Below are positions 1 to 9,244 of a DNA stretch of 64,000 nt, in pieces. Origin of the DNA: CAZJQD01 sp964548165 [NCBI: uncultured bacterium] (lineage in GTDB: Bacteria > UBA8481). The number at the start of each line of letters is the position of its first letter. Positions within the stretch are counted from its first letter, which is position 1. Under the pieces are notes generated by a model, which was given only the letters and a program-made list of their open reading frames with translations, was not told the origin of the DNA and made no database searches. Made by a program: the position numbers and the translations under genes. Location of the stretch: positions 1 to 64,000 of the forward strand of contig CAZJQD010000006.1 of assembly GCA_964548165.1 (NCBI GenBank), read 5' to 3'.

Positions 1-2298
<2,298 letters not shown>

Positions 2299-2304
2299 CG
2301 GCGT

Positions 2305-2310
2305 AGTCTA
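2305..2310 (-). promoter_or_regulatory. TANNNT -10 box of metH (leaderless type)
   Basis: TAGACT read on the minus strand, 6 nt before the metH ATG. That spacing puts the transcription start at or next to the start codon. A repeat arm abuts it upstream at 2312. Confidence 0.5.
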
Positions 2311-2311
2311 A

Positions 2312-2428
2312 GGGGTCAGGCTGTCCCATGGCCACAATCCCCATCGTCGCGATCAGCCTGTTGCCATCAGGTCCTTGCCAAGGGATGTTCGCTTGTTCCC
2401 GGATGTGGCCACGGGACAGTCGCCCCCC
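2312..2428. repeat. REP-like inverted repeat between metH and CNNM gene
   Basis: The left arm at 2312-2337 (core CAGGCTGTCCCATGGCCAC) and a degenerate right arm at 2404-2428 (TGTGGCCACGGGACAG) are inverted copies about 66 nt apart, able to fold into a long hairpin. Single copies of the same arm recur at 3663-3688 and 11109-11132. The layout resembles palindromic elements mobilised by REP-associated tyrosine transposases, but no such transposase is in the window. Confidence 0.7.
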
Positions 2429-2436
2429 CGATTCTC

Positions 2437-3486
2437 CTAGTCGTGCTCATCCTGGATGTCGCCCACGATACGCTCGACGAGGTCCTCCAGCGTCGCCAAC
2501 CCGACCACTTCGCCCTTCTCATCCACGACCATGGCCAGGTGCAAGTGCTTCTTCTGGAAGAGCGCCAGGAGGTCCCGCACGGGCGTTGAGCCGGTGACGA
2601 TGACCGGTGGGCGCAGAATGTCAGAAAGATGAAACAGCTCGCTGTGGGACCAGAGGTAGATGAAATCCTTGATGTGCAGGATACCGCAGAGATTCGAGAG
2701 CGTCTTCCGGTAGACGGGTATCCGCGTGTAGTGTTCCTCGGCAACTATCCTCAGGAGTTCATCGGCGGGCGTATCGAGTTCGAGGGCCACGATCCTGTCG
2801 CGGGGGATCATGACTTCGCGGGCCGTGATGGCGCCGAAGGCGAGCACCCGGGGGATGATCTGCTGTTCGGTCGCATTGAAAATGCCTCGCGCGGCGCCCT
2901 CCTTGAGGAGCCACCGGAGTTCCTCGCGGCTCACGCGCGACTCCTCCGGAGCGGCTTCGAACCGCATGAGAGCCAGGAGAGCCCGGGTCGAGAACGTCAG
3001 GAGGCGAACCACCGGGGTCGCGAAGACCGAGAGCGCGTGGATGACCGGAGCAACCCGCACCGCCGCCCGTTCCCTGAAGCGAAGCGCCACCGATTTCGGG
3101 ACAAGTTCCCCGATCACCAGCGAGATGTACGTGATCGGAATGACGGCGATGAGCAGGGCAAGTGGTTCCGCCACGGGCGCCAGCCACGGGATGGAGGCCA
3201 GGCGCGGCTCGAGCCATTCGTTGGCGGTCGCACCCCCGATGGCGGCGGCCATGGCTCCCACGAGCGTGATCCCGACCTGGACCGTCGCGAGGAAATCATC
3301 CGGCTGTTCCAGCCAGCGGCGAACGTAGCGCGCGCCACGGGATCCTCCCCTCTCAAGGTCCTCCAGTCCCCTGCGACTCGAGGAGACCACGGCAATTTCT
3401 GCTCCTGCAAAAAAGCCGTTCAGGATAACCAGGATGATGATGGCGGCGATCTCGAAGACGTACGCATCCAGCAGGGAACCCGTCAT
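2437..3486 (-). CDS. CNNM/CorC-type membrane protein with CBS pair
   Basis: Inner-membrane protein of the CNNM (DUF21) family, whose members export or help homeostasis of Mg2+ or Co2+. The N-terminal half has hydrophobic segments near residues 10-30, 62-85 and 95-130, with the family signatures LNGFFAGAEIAVVSS and GELVPKSVALR. A CBS-domain pair follows (about 195-345; VMIPRDRIVALE, HYTRIPVYR, GILHIKDFI, VVDEKGEVVGLATLEDLVE). The protein is 349 residues and stops after the CBS pair, so the C-terminal CorC_HlyC domain of typical HlyC/CorC proteins is absent. TATACT lies 7 nt before the ATG and no Shine-Dalgarno is seen. A 14-bp palindrome overlaps the start codon. Confidence 0.92.
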   Translation of the reverse strand: MTGSLLDAYVFEIAAIIILVILNGFFAGAEIAVVSSSRRGLEDLERGGSRGARYVRRWLEQPDDFLATVQVGITLVGAMAAAIGGATANEWLEPRLASIPWLAPVAEPLALLIAVIPITYISLVIGELVPKSVALRFRERAAVRVAPVIHALSVFATPVVRLLTFSTRALLALMRFEAAPEESRVSREELRWLLKEGAARGIFNATEQQIIPRVLAFGAITAREVMIPRDRIVALELDTPADELLRIVAEEHYTRIPVYRKTLSNLCGILHIKDFIYLWSHSELFHLSDILRPPVIVTGSTPVRDLLALFQKKHLHLAMVVDEKGEVVGLATLEDLVERIVGDIQDEHD

Positions 3487-3499
3487 ACTCGCGAGTATA
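3485..3499 (-). promoter_or_regulatory. Leaderless -10 box and perfect palindrome at CNNM start
   Basis: TATACT (minus strand, 3494-3499) sits 7 nt before the ATG. The perfect 14-bp palindrome ATACTCGCGAGTAT (3485-3498) covers the predicted transcription start and part of the start codon, a natural place for a repressor operator. The regulator is unknown. Confidence 0.45.
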
Positions 3500-3662
3500 T
3501 CAATCTCCCCCGGCGCCTACCTGCCGGAGATCACCCGTCCTCCTCGGCTCGGAGACGGTCCACGGAAACCGGCGTCGCGCCGTGCTCGTGGCGAAAGTTT
3601 CGCGTGTTCCTCGCATCTTCGAGGTTGTGGGCCTTACAATCTCGTCTTGTTGCGGGTAAGAA

Positions 3663-3688
3663 TTGTGGCCATGGGACAGCCTGACACC
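3663..3688 (+). repeat. Single repeat arm containing the start codon of the next gene
   Basis: A near-identical copy of the arm at 2312-2337, in the opposite orientation (core GTGGCCATGGGACAGCCTG). The ATG inside it is the best start of the gene at 3671. Confidence 0.75.
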
Positions 3689-4573
3689 ATCTCCATTACA
3701 GCCCCCTTGGAAGAGGCTTGGAAGAAGACGCGCGCGCTCTTGTTCGAGCCGTTCGAGATGTCGCGATGGTTTCTGATCGGATTCTCGGCCTGGCTGGCCT
3801 CGATCCAGGGGAGCTTTCCCAGCTTCCGTGTTCCTGCCCCTCACGATGACTCGGGTCACCCCAGCCTGCCGCAAATTCCCCCGGACTGGATCCCGATCGT
3901 CATCGTGGCCGCGGTCGTCGTCGTCATCCTCGTTATCGGGATCCTCCTGGTCCTCTCCTGGCTCTCCGCGCGAGGCCAGTTCATGTTCCTGGACTGCCTG
4001 ATCAAACAGCGGGGCGCCGTGAAGGAACCGTGGAGACTCAGCCGGGAAAACGGCTGGAGCCTCTTTGTCTTCCAGGTCTTCGTGATGCTTGCGATCCTTC
4101 TGGCCGTCGTGATGACAATAGGAATCGGGTTGGCCCTGGCCTGGTCGGATATTCGCAGTAGAAGCTGGGGCGCGCCGGGAATCCTCGGGCTCGCGTTCTC
4201 CGGCATCTCGCTCTTCGTGATCATCCTCGTCGGCGGCGCGATCGGACTCGTGATCCACGACATCGTGGTCCCCCTGATGCAGAAGACCGGCGTCCCCGCG
4301 CGCGACGCCTTCGTTCGCGCATGCCACCTCGTCCGGGAGTTCGCGGGGACGTTCCTCCTCTACATGCTCCTTCGAAGCGCCCTGCTCTTCGCCGCCGCGA
4401 TCGTCTTCCTGGTCGGAGGATGCTGCACCTGCTGCATAGCCTTTCTCCCTTACATCGGCACGGTGCTTCTACTGCCCCTTCACGTCTTCCTCCGCTACTA
4501 CCCCCTCGTCTTCCTCGCCCAGTTCGGCCCTGACTATGACGTCTGGGCGGATCGTTCCGGGCTCACTTCGTGA
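3671..4573 (+). CDS. Polytopic membrane protein, DUF7544-like
   Basis: Integral membrane protein of 300 residues, function unknown. The N-terminus (ITAPLEEAWKKTRALLFEPF, then WFLIGFSAWLA) resembles uncharacterised DUF7544-type proteins. Strong hydrophobic segments lie near residues 75-100, 130-160, 170-200 and 225-265, with a Cys cluster GGCCTCCIAF in the fourth. A hydrophilic loop (about 100-130) carries RGQFMFLDCL. The first residues, MGQPDT, are encoded by an intergenic repeat arm; an in-frame GTG two codons upstream is also inside the repeat. A possible -10 (TACAAT, 3635-3640) lies upstream. The stop codon abuts the converging stop of the GFA gene as TGATCA, with no room for a terminator. 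Confidence 0.8.
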   Translation: MGQPDTISITAPLEEAWKKTRALLFEPFEMSRWFLIGFSAWLASIQGSFPSFRVPAPHDDSGHPSLPQIPPDWIPIVIVAAVVVVILVIGILLVLSWLSARGQFMFLDCLIKQRGAVKEPWRLSRENGWSLFVFQVFVMLAILLAVVMTIGIGLALAWSDIRSRSWGAPGILGLAFSGISLFVIILVGGAIGLVIHDIVVPLMQKTGVPARDAFVRACHLVREFAGTFLLYMLLRSALLFAAAIVFLVGGCCTCCIAFLPYIGTVLLLPLHVFLRYYPLVFLAQFGPDYDVWADRSGLTS

Positions 4574-4933
4574 TCAGAGCTTCTTTCCGTCATACTTGGT
4601 GACGGTCAACGCGTCGACGTCGAGGTCCTCGAGGCACCGCAGGTTGACTGCGAACATCTCGCCGCCGTCGTGGCCGGCGCCGCGCCCGAACGGATGGATC
4701 CCGCAGACATCGCAGAACGTGTGGTGGATGCTCTTCTTGCCGAACTGGTAGTCCTTCAGGTGCTCCTCGCCGGTGAGCAACGTGAACTGGGCGGCGGGAA
4801 CGAAGGCCAGCACCCAGCCCGCCTTCGCGCAGATCGAACAGTTGCAGGCAATGGCCTTCGCGAGATCCGTCCTCGCCTCGAACGTTACGGCCCCGCAGTG
4901 GCAGGATCCGCGGTAGTGCTTCAACTCCGTCAT
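4574..4933 (-). CDS. GFA (glutathione-dependent formaldehyde-activating) family protein
   Basis: Small cytosolic zinc protein of 119 residues in the GFA/CENP-V family. Paired Cys motifs are complete: GSCHCGAVTFEA near residue 10, CNCSICAKAGW near 30 and CDVCGIHPFGRG near 75. Family members bind zinc; a real formaldehyde-glutathione activity is not established for most of them, so the substrate is unknown. The start at 4933 (MTELKHYRG) is chosen over an upstream in-frame ATG at 4951 because GGAGGG lies 6 nt before it. It converges with the preceding membrane-protein gene with no gap. Confidence 0.9.
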   Translation of the reverse strand: MTELKHYRGSCHCGAVTFEARTDLAKAIACNCSICAKAGWVLAFVPAAQFTLLTGEEHLKDYQFGKKSIHHTFCDVCGIHPFGRGAGHDGGEMFAVNLRCLEDLDVDALTVTKYDGKKL

Positions 4934-5003
4934 GGCACCCTCCTCTTTCACCCGCGAAGGCTAGCACAAGCGCGGCAGCCGCGGGAGTTCCGGGATGCCC
5001 CTC

Positions 5004-5032
5004 TTGCAGGCCGCTTTGCAATCAACTAGCGT
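5004..5032 (+). promoter_or_regulatory. Promoter of amine oxidase gene (leaderless)
   Basis: TTGCAG, 17-nt spacer, TAGCGT (5027-5032), then 6 nt to the GTG start at 5039. One of the few leaderless candidates here that also has a recognisable -35 box. Confidence 0.55.
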
Positions 5033-5038
5033 CACGGC

Positions 5039-6490
5039 GTGAAGACAGTCACCCTCCTGCGGGCATTTCGAACCATGGGCCGGCGCGAATTCCTGGGCGG
5101 GGCGGCGGCGGTCTCCGCCGTCCTCGCGACGGGATGTGGCCGAACGGCGGCATCCGGCCGCGGACGCAAGGTCCTCGTGGTGGGCGCCGGCATCAGCGGC
5201 CTGGCGGCGGCGCGAACGCTCGTGGAGGCGGGATTCCAGGTCACCGTGCTGGAGGCGCGTGACCGGATCGGCGGGCGCATCCTCACCGACACCTCGCTCG
5301 GCGCCACCCTGGACCTCGGCGCCTCCTGGATACACGGCGTCCGGGGCAACCCCATCACGCGGCTCGCGTCCGACGGCGGGATCCGGACATTCGCCAGCGA
5401 CTTCGACGATCGGGTCCACTACGACGCGGATGGAACGATCATCGACGACGATCTTATCGATCCGATCGGCGAGATCCTGGACCAGGCCGAGCGGATCGCC
5501 GCGCGGTCGGACCAGGACATCACGGTCAGCGAATCGATCCGCCGGGCGGTCGGCGACCGAACGCTCTCCCCGCTGGAGCGTCGCATCCTCGAGGACTACG
5601 TCACGGGCATCGAGTGCGAGACCGGGGGAAGCGTCGAGAACCTCTCCGCCAGGCATCTCAACGCGGACGAAGCATTTCCCGGAGACGATGTCGTCTTTCC
5701 CGGCGGGTATGAGGCCATCCCCGCCGCGCTGGCCCGGGGCCTGTCCGTGCAGCTGGGTGAACCCGTGCGCGTGATCGCCCGCGGCGAAGAAGGCGTCAGC
5801 GTGGAGACGGACAAGGGGCGCCACGATGCCCAGGCCGTCGTCGTCACGCTGCCGCTGGGAATTCTCAAGAGAGGACTCGTCGCGTTTCGACCAGGTCTCC
5901 CGGACGAGAAGCTCGCGGCCATCGACAGACTCGGCATTGGCGTTCTCAACAAGGTCGCGGTCAGGTTCGCCGAGCCGTTCTGGCCGGATGAGACGCAGTT
6001 CCTCGAGTATCTCGGCGGCATCCGGCAATACGGGGCGGTGGAGAATGGCGCGTGCGGCTCCTGCCATGCGCTCCCGAACCAGCGCGAGACCGGAGGGTTC
6101 GCGGAGTTCGTGAACATGGTGCCAGTCAACGGCTCCCCCATCCTCGTCGCGTTGACGGGGGGTCCGTTCGCTCACCGGCTGGAGTCCTGGAGCGACGAGC
6201 GGGTGCAGAGGGAGCTCATGAGCGCGCTGAGGAACATGCTGGGCCCCGAGGTTCCCGATCCCGAAGGCCTGCTCGTCTCGCGCTGGCACTCCGACCCCTG
6301 GGCCGGCGGCGCCTACCCGCACCTCCCCCTCGGTGCGTCGCTGCGCGACTTCCGGACCCTGGCCCAGCCCGCGCACGACCGGTTCTTCTTTGCCGGGGAC
6401 GGGACGAACGAGAAGTACCCGAGCACCGTGCACGGGGCCTTTCTTTCGGGCCAGCGGGCGGCGAGCGAGGTCATCGACGCCCTGGGATAG
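5039..6490 (+). CDS. FAD-dependent amine oxidase with Tat/lipoprotein-type signal
   Basis: Flavin monoamine/polyamine oxidase family: oxidative deamination of an amine with O2 or another acceptor. Visible parts: twin-arginine signal GRREFLGGAAAVSAVLATGC (a Cys closes a lipobox-like segment), the FAD dinucleotide fold VLVVGAGISGLAAAR, then EARDRIGGRI, and the C-terminal flavin motif FFAGDGTNEKYPSTVHGA. The product is 483 residues, normal for the family. The GTG at 5039 is preferred for its promoter spacing; ATG 5075 would give a tighter Tat signal (MGRREFL). The signal suggests export in folded form with FAD and possible membrane anchoring. The true substrate cannot be read from sequence. It stands alone between converging genes. 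Confidence 0.9.
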   Translation: MKTVTLLRAFRTMGRREFLGGAAAVSAVLATGCGRTAASGRGRKVLVVGAGISGLAAARTLVEAGFQVTVLEARDRIGGRILTDTSLGATLDLGASWIHGVRGNPITRLASDGGIRTFASDFDDRVHYDADGTIIDDDLIDPIGEILDQAERIAARSDQDITVSESIRRAVGDRTLSPLERRILEDYVTGIECETGGSVENLSARHLNADEAFPGDDVVFPGGYEAIPAALARGLSVQLGEPVRVIARGEEGVSVETDKGRHDAQAVVVTLPLGILKRGLVAFRPGLPDEKLAAIDRLGIGVLNKVAVRFAEPFWPDETQFLEYLGGIRQYGAVENGACGSCHALPNQRETGGFAEFVNMVPVNGSPILVALTGGPFAHRLESWSDERVQRELMSALRNMLGPEVPDPEGLLVSRWHSDPWAGGAYPHLPLGASLRDFRTLAQPAHDRFFFAGDGTNEKYPSTVHGAFLSGQRAASEVIDALG

Positions 6491-6570
6491 TCTGCCGAAG
6501 TCCTCTCCCCTGGCGAGTGCGGACCTTGCGGCCCGCACCCGCGCTTTGTGGGGGGGAGGAGGTTTCGTGA

Positions 6571-7176
6571 TTACGCCGCCATGATCCCGCTGAAGGCCTC
6601 CTCGCGGCCGACCAGGAGATCATCGATGGCGTCGTCGATACGCCGGGAGGCTTTGGGGACGACGCGGCCAACCATCTGGATCCAACCCGGCATCTTCGCC
6701 GAGACATCGAGGAGGTCATGCCGGGCGCGATCCGGCGACGCCGCGAAGGCCGCGCGTTCCGTCAGCTGGTAGACGCGGCCGGCAAAATACGCGTCGTCGA
6801 TATAGCCAAAGAGGCCCATCCGGTCCTCGGGGACGAGATCCCGGTCGTGGTACAGATAGCCGAGGAGAAACCCGTGGAGGCGCTTCACTTCGGTCGGCAT
6901 CCCAGGCAGGGCATTCCAGCGCTGCACCTGTTCGACGAGCCGCGGAGTCAGCATGATGAACGACAGGACCTCGTCTCCAACCTCCTCGGGATCGGAAACA
7001 GCGTGCTCGCCGAAGTGGAGCTCATAGTTCTGCCTGTGATCGCTGGCCAGGGACTCTATCCTGGACTGCACCGACTTCATGCTCATCTCCTTCCCGGCCG
7101 CGTGCCGGAGCCCCTGTCCGAACCGCTCCAAGGCGGTCTTGGCTGGTTGCACTCGTTCCCGGGGCGTCAGCGCCAT
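6571..7176 (-). CDS. YkvA-like (DUF1232) domain protein
   Basis: 201-residue protein. The recognisable piece is HGFLLGYLYHDRDLVPEDRM followed by GLFGYIDDAYFAGRVY (about residues 100-140), matching the DUF1232/YkvA pattern in which a short hydrophobic segment is followed by D-hydrophobic-P and a G-x-hydrophobic-D-D pair. The rest is helical and unrecognised. The ATG overlaps the stop of terC (TGATG), so the two are probably translationally coupled and act in the same process. Function unknown. Confidence 0.75.
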   Translation of the reverse strand: MALTPRERVQPAKTALERFGQGLRHAAGKEMSMKSVQSRIESLASDHRQNYELHFGEHAVSDPEEVGDEVLSFIMLTPRLVEQVQRWNALPGMPTEVKRLHGFLLGYLYHDRDLVPEDRMGLFGYIDDAYFAGRVYQLTERAAFAASPDRARHDLLDVSAKMPGWIQMVGRVVPKASRRIDDAIDDLLVGREEAFSGIMAA

Positions 7177-8132
7177 CACCCCGCCTCCGTCGAGACCGCG
7201 GCATGCTCGCGGCCGGACGACTTCCACCAGGAGACCGCCACGGACGTTCCGATGAGCAGCGCCACCACGACGAGGCTCCATTCCGTCGGCATCTTCCAGA
7301 AACCGGAGAGCGCCATCTTGCCGCCGACGAAGACGAGAACCAGTGCCAGGCCGACCTTGAGATACTCGAACCGGTGCATGAAGTCGGCGAGCAGGAAGTA
7401 CATCGCCCGCAGGCCCAGGATCGCGAAGATGTTCGAGGTGAAGACGATGAAGGGATCGCGCGTCACGGCGAAGATGGCCGGGATCGAGTCGACGGCGAAG
7501 ATGAGGTCCGTCAGCTCGATGCAGACGAGCACCAAAAGGAGCGGAGTCGCCACCCACCTGGCTCCCTCGCGGACCCAGAAGCTCTGCCCGCGGTACTCGC
7601 TGGTCGAGGGGACGACGCGCGCGAACCAGCGGTAGACGGGATTGTCCCTGGGGTCCATGACGCCGCCGCCGAGGACGAGCATCTTGACGCCGGTGGCGAT
7701 GAGCAGGGCGCCGAAGACGTAGATGAGCCAATGGAACTGATCCAGGAGCGCGGCTCCCGCGAAGATGAACGCGGCGCGCATCACGAGCGCCCCGACGATG
7801 CCCCAGAAGAGCACGCGGTGCTGCAGCTCGGACGGGACGGCAAAGGCCGCGAAGAGCATCGCGAAGACGAAGATGTTGTCGACGGCCAGGGCCTTCTCGA
7901 TGAGGTATCCGGTCAGGAACTCGACGCCGGCGGTCCGGCCGAACGCCGACCAGATCCAGGCGTTGAACGCGAGGGCGAGCGCGACCCAGACGACGCTCCA
8001 CCCCAGCGCCTCCTTGAACCCCACCTTGTGGGCCTTGCGGTGGAAGACCCCCAGGTCGAGGGCCAGGAGCGCCAGGACCAGTCCCAGGAAGCCCGTCCAC
8101 ATCAGCGGCGAACCAATCGTCGTCATCGTCAT
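7176..8132 (-). CDS. TerC/Alx family integral membrane protein
   Basis: Member of the TerC/Alx family, linked to manganese export, metal loading of exported proteins and tellurite or alkaline-pH phenotypes. 318 residues with about nine hydrophobic segments. The conserved acidic membrane motifs are intact: EKALAVDNIFVFA (near residue 70) and CIELTDLIFAVDSIPAIFAV (near 205). The start at 8132 is fixed by a strong GAGGAGGA 3 nt upstream. A small hairpin (CCTCG, loop AACA, CGAGG) could mask that ribosome site. It is divergent from an NhaR-like regulator, which suggests ion-responsive control (inference). No yybP-ykoY riboswitch core is seen in the 108-nt gap. Confidence 0.93.
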   Translation of the reverse strand: MTMTTIGSPLMWTGFLGLVLALLALDLGVFHRKAHKVGFKEALGWSVVWVALALAFNAWIWSAFGRTAGVEFLTGYLIEKALAVDNIFVFAMLFAAFAVPSELQHRVLFWGIVGALVMRAAFIFAGAALLDQFHWLIYVFGALLIATGVKMLVLGGGVMDPRDNPVYRWFARVVPSTSEYRGQSFWVREGARWVATPLLLVLVCIELTDLIFAVDSIPAIFAVTRDPFIVFTSNIFAILGLRAMYFLLADFMHRFEYLKVGLALVLVFVGGKMALSGFWKMPTEWSLVVVALLIGTSVAVSWWKSSGREHAAVSTEAG

Positions 8133-8240
8133 TTCCTCCTCGTGTTCGAGGCGGGCCGCCCCCACGGCGGCGCACGTCCTCGGGCCAACGCGAGAATCAT
8201 CGGGGTCCCAAGTCGATAGTTCCAATACCTAAATTCTGCT

Positions 8241-8266
8241 ATAATGATAGTTTATATCTATCATTC
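8241..8266 (+). promoter_or_regulatory. -10 box and 8-bp inverted repeat upstream of LysR gene
   Basis: A perfect TATAAT (8241-8246) overlaps a perfect palindrome, AATGATAG - 7 nt - CTATCATT (8244-8266). The palindrome covers the expected transcription start, as in LysR autorepression. The ribosome site GAAGGAG (8268-8274) is 6 nt before the ATG. Confidence 0.6.
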
Positions 8267-8280
8267 GAAGGAGCCCTGCG

Positions 8281-9186
8281 ATGGAGACCGGCATCGAGCT
8301 GAACTACCAGCACCTCCACTACTTCTGGACCGTGGCCCGCGAGGGTTCGATGACGCGGGCCGCGCGTCGCCTGCGCCGGAGCCAGCCGACGGTGAGCGCG
8401 CAGGTGCGCGCACTGGAGCAGGCGCTGGGCCACTCCCTCTTTGACCGCGTGGGCCGGCGGGTGGAACTCACCGAGGCCGGGCGGCTCGTGCGCGGCTATG
8501 CCGCGGAGATCTTCGAACTGGGCCAGGAGATGTCGGCAACGCTGGCGGGACAACCCGCCGACCGGCCGGTGCGGCTCGCGGTCGGGATCGCCGACCACCT
8601 CCCCAAGCTCCTCGTGGCCCGGCTCCTCTCCCCCGTCCTGTCCGGAGCACGGCCGGCCAAGCTTGTCGCGCTCGAGGGGCGCACCGACGCGTTGCTGGCC
8701 AACCTCGTCCGCCACGAGCTCGACCTGGTGCTGGCCGATGCGCCTCCCCCGAGCGGCGCCGGGCTCAGGGTCTTCTCCCAGAAACTCGGGACGTCCTCCA
8801 TCGTCCTGATGGCGTCCCCGAAGGCGGCGGCCCGCTACCGGCGGCATTTTCCGCGATCGCTGGACGGAGCTCCCGTGCTCCTGCCCGGCCCGACATCGGG
8901 CCTCAGGCGTTCCCTGGAAGCCTGGTTCCTGCAGACCGGGATCCGCCCCTTCATCGCCGCCGAGTGCGACGACAGCGCGCTCCTGAAGGTGCTCGGTTCC
9001 TCGGGCGCCGGCATCTTTCCCGTCCCGGCCGTGATCGCGGCCGCCGTGTCCCGCGAGCACGGGGCGCGAAAGATCGGGGAGGCCAGGGGCGTGTCCGAGT
9101 CCTACTACGCGATCACGCTCGAGCGTCGCATCCAGAATCCAGCCGTCGCCGCCCTGCTCGAATCGACCAGGCGCGAACTGGGGTGA
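8281..9186 (+). CDS. LysR-family transcriptional regulator, NhaR-like
   Basis: DNA-binding regulator of 301 residues. The N-terminus LNYQHLHYFWTVAREGSM and the HTH (SQPTVSAQVRALEQALGHSL) match NhaR, the Na+/H+ antiporter regulator, more closely than generic LysR proteins. The effector-binding domain follows (about 92-300). It is divergent from terC-ykvA, so control of those genes is likely but inferred. A palindrome at its own promoter suggests autoregulation. Confidence 0.9.
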   Translation: METGIELNYQHLHYFWTVAREGSMTRAARRLRRSQPTVSAQVRALEQALGHSLFDRVGRRVELTEAGRLVRGYAAEIFELGQEMSATLAGQPADRPVRLAVGIADHLPKLLVARLLSPVLSGARPAKLVALEGRTDALLANLVRHELDLVLADAPPPSGAGLRVFSQKLGTSSIVLMASPKAAARYRRHFPRSLDGAPVLLPGPTSGLRRSLEAWFLQTGIRPFIAAECDDSALLKVLGSSGAGIFPVPAVIAAAVSREHGARKIGEARGVSESYYAITLERRIQNPAVAALLESTRRELG

Positions 9187-9244
9187 GCGAGGTGCTCCGG
9201 GGTCCCGTGCTCTCCGCGGTGCGCGTTCCAGAATAGGCCTCGGG

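Noticed and set aside
2299-2436. Cobalamin or SAM riboswitch upstream of metH
   Set aside because: The 138-nt gap is taken up by an inverted repeat; no B12-box or SAM-I core is visible, and a leaderless start leaves no room.
6517-6538. Terminator hairpin between amine oxidase and ykvA-like genes
   Set aside because: Only a 6-bp stem with a 10-nt loop and no T-tract; too weak to call.
8133-8240. Manganese (yybP-ykoY) riboswitch before terC
   Set aside because: The conserved internal-loop sequences are missing; only a small hairpin near the ribosome site is seen.
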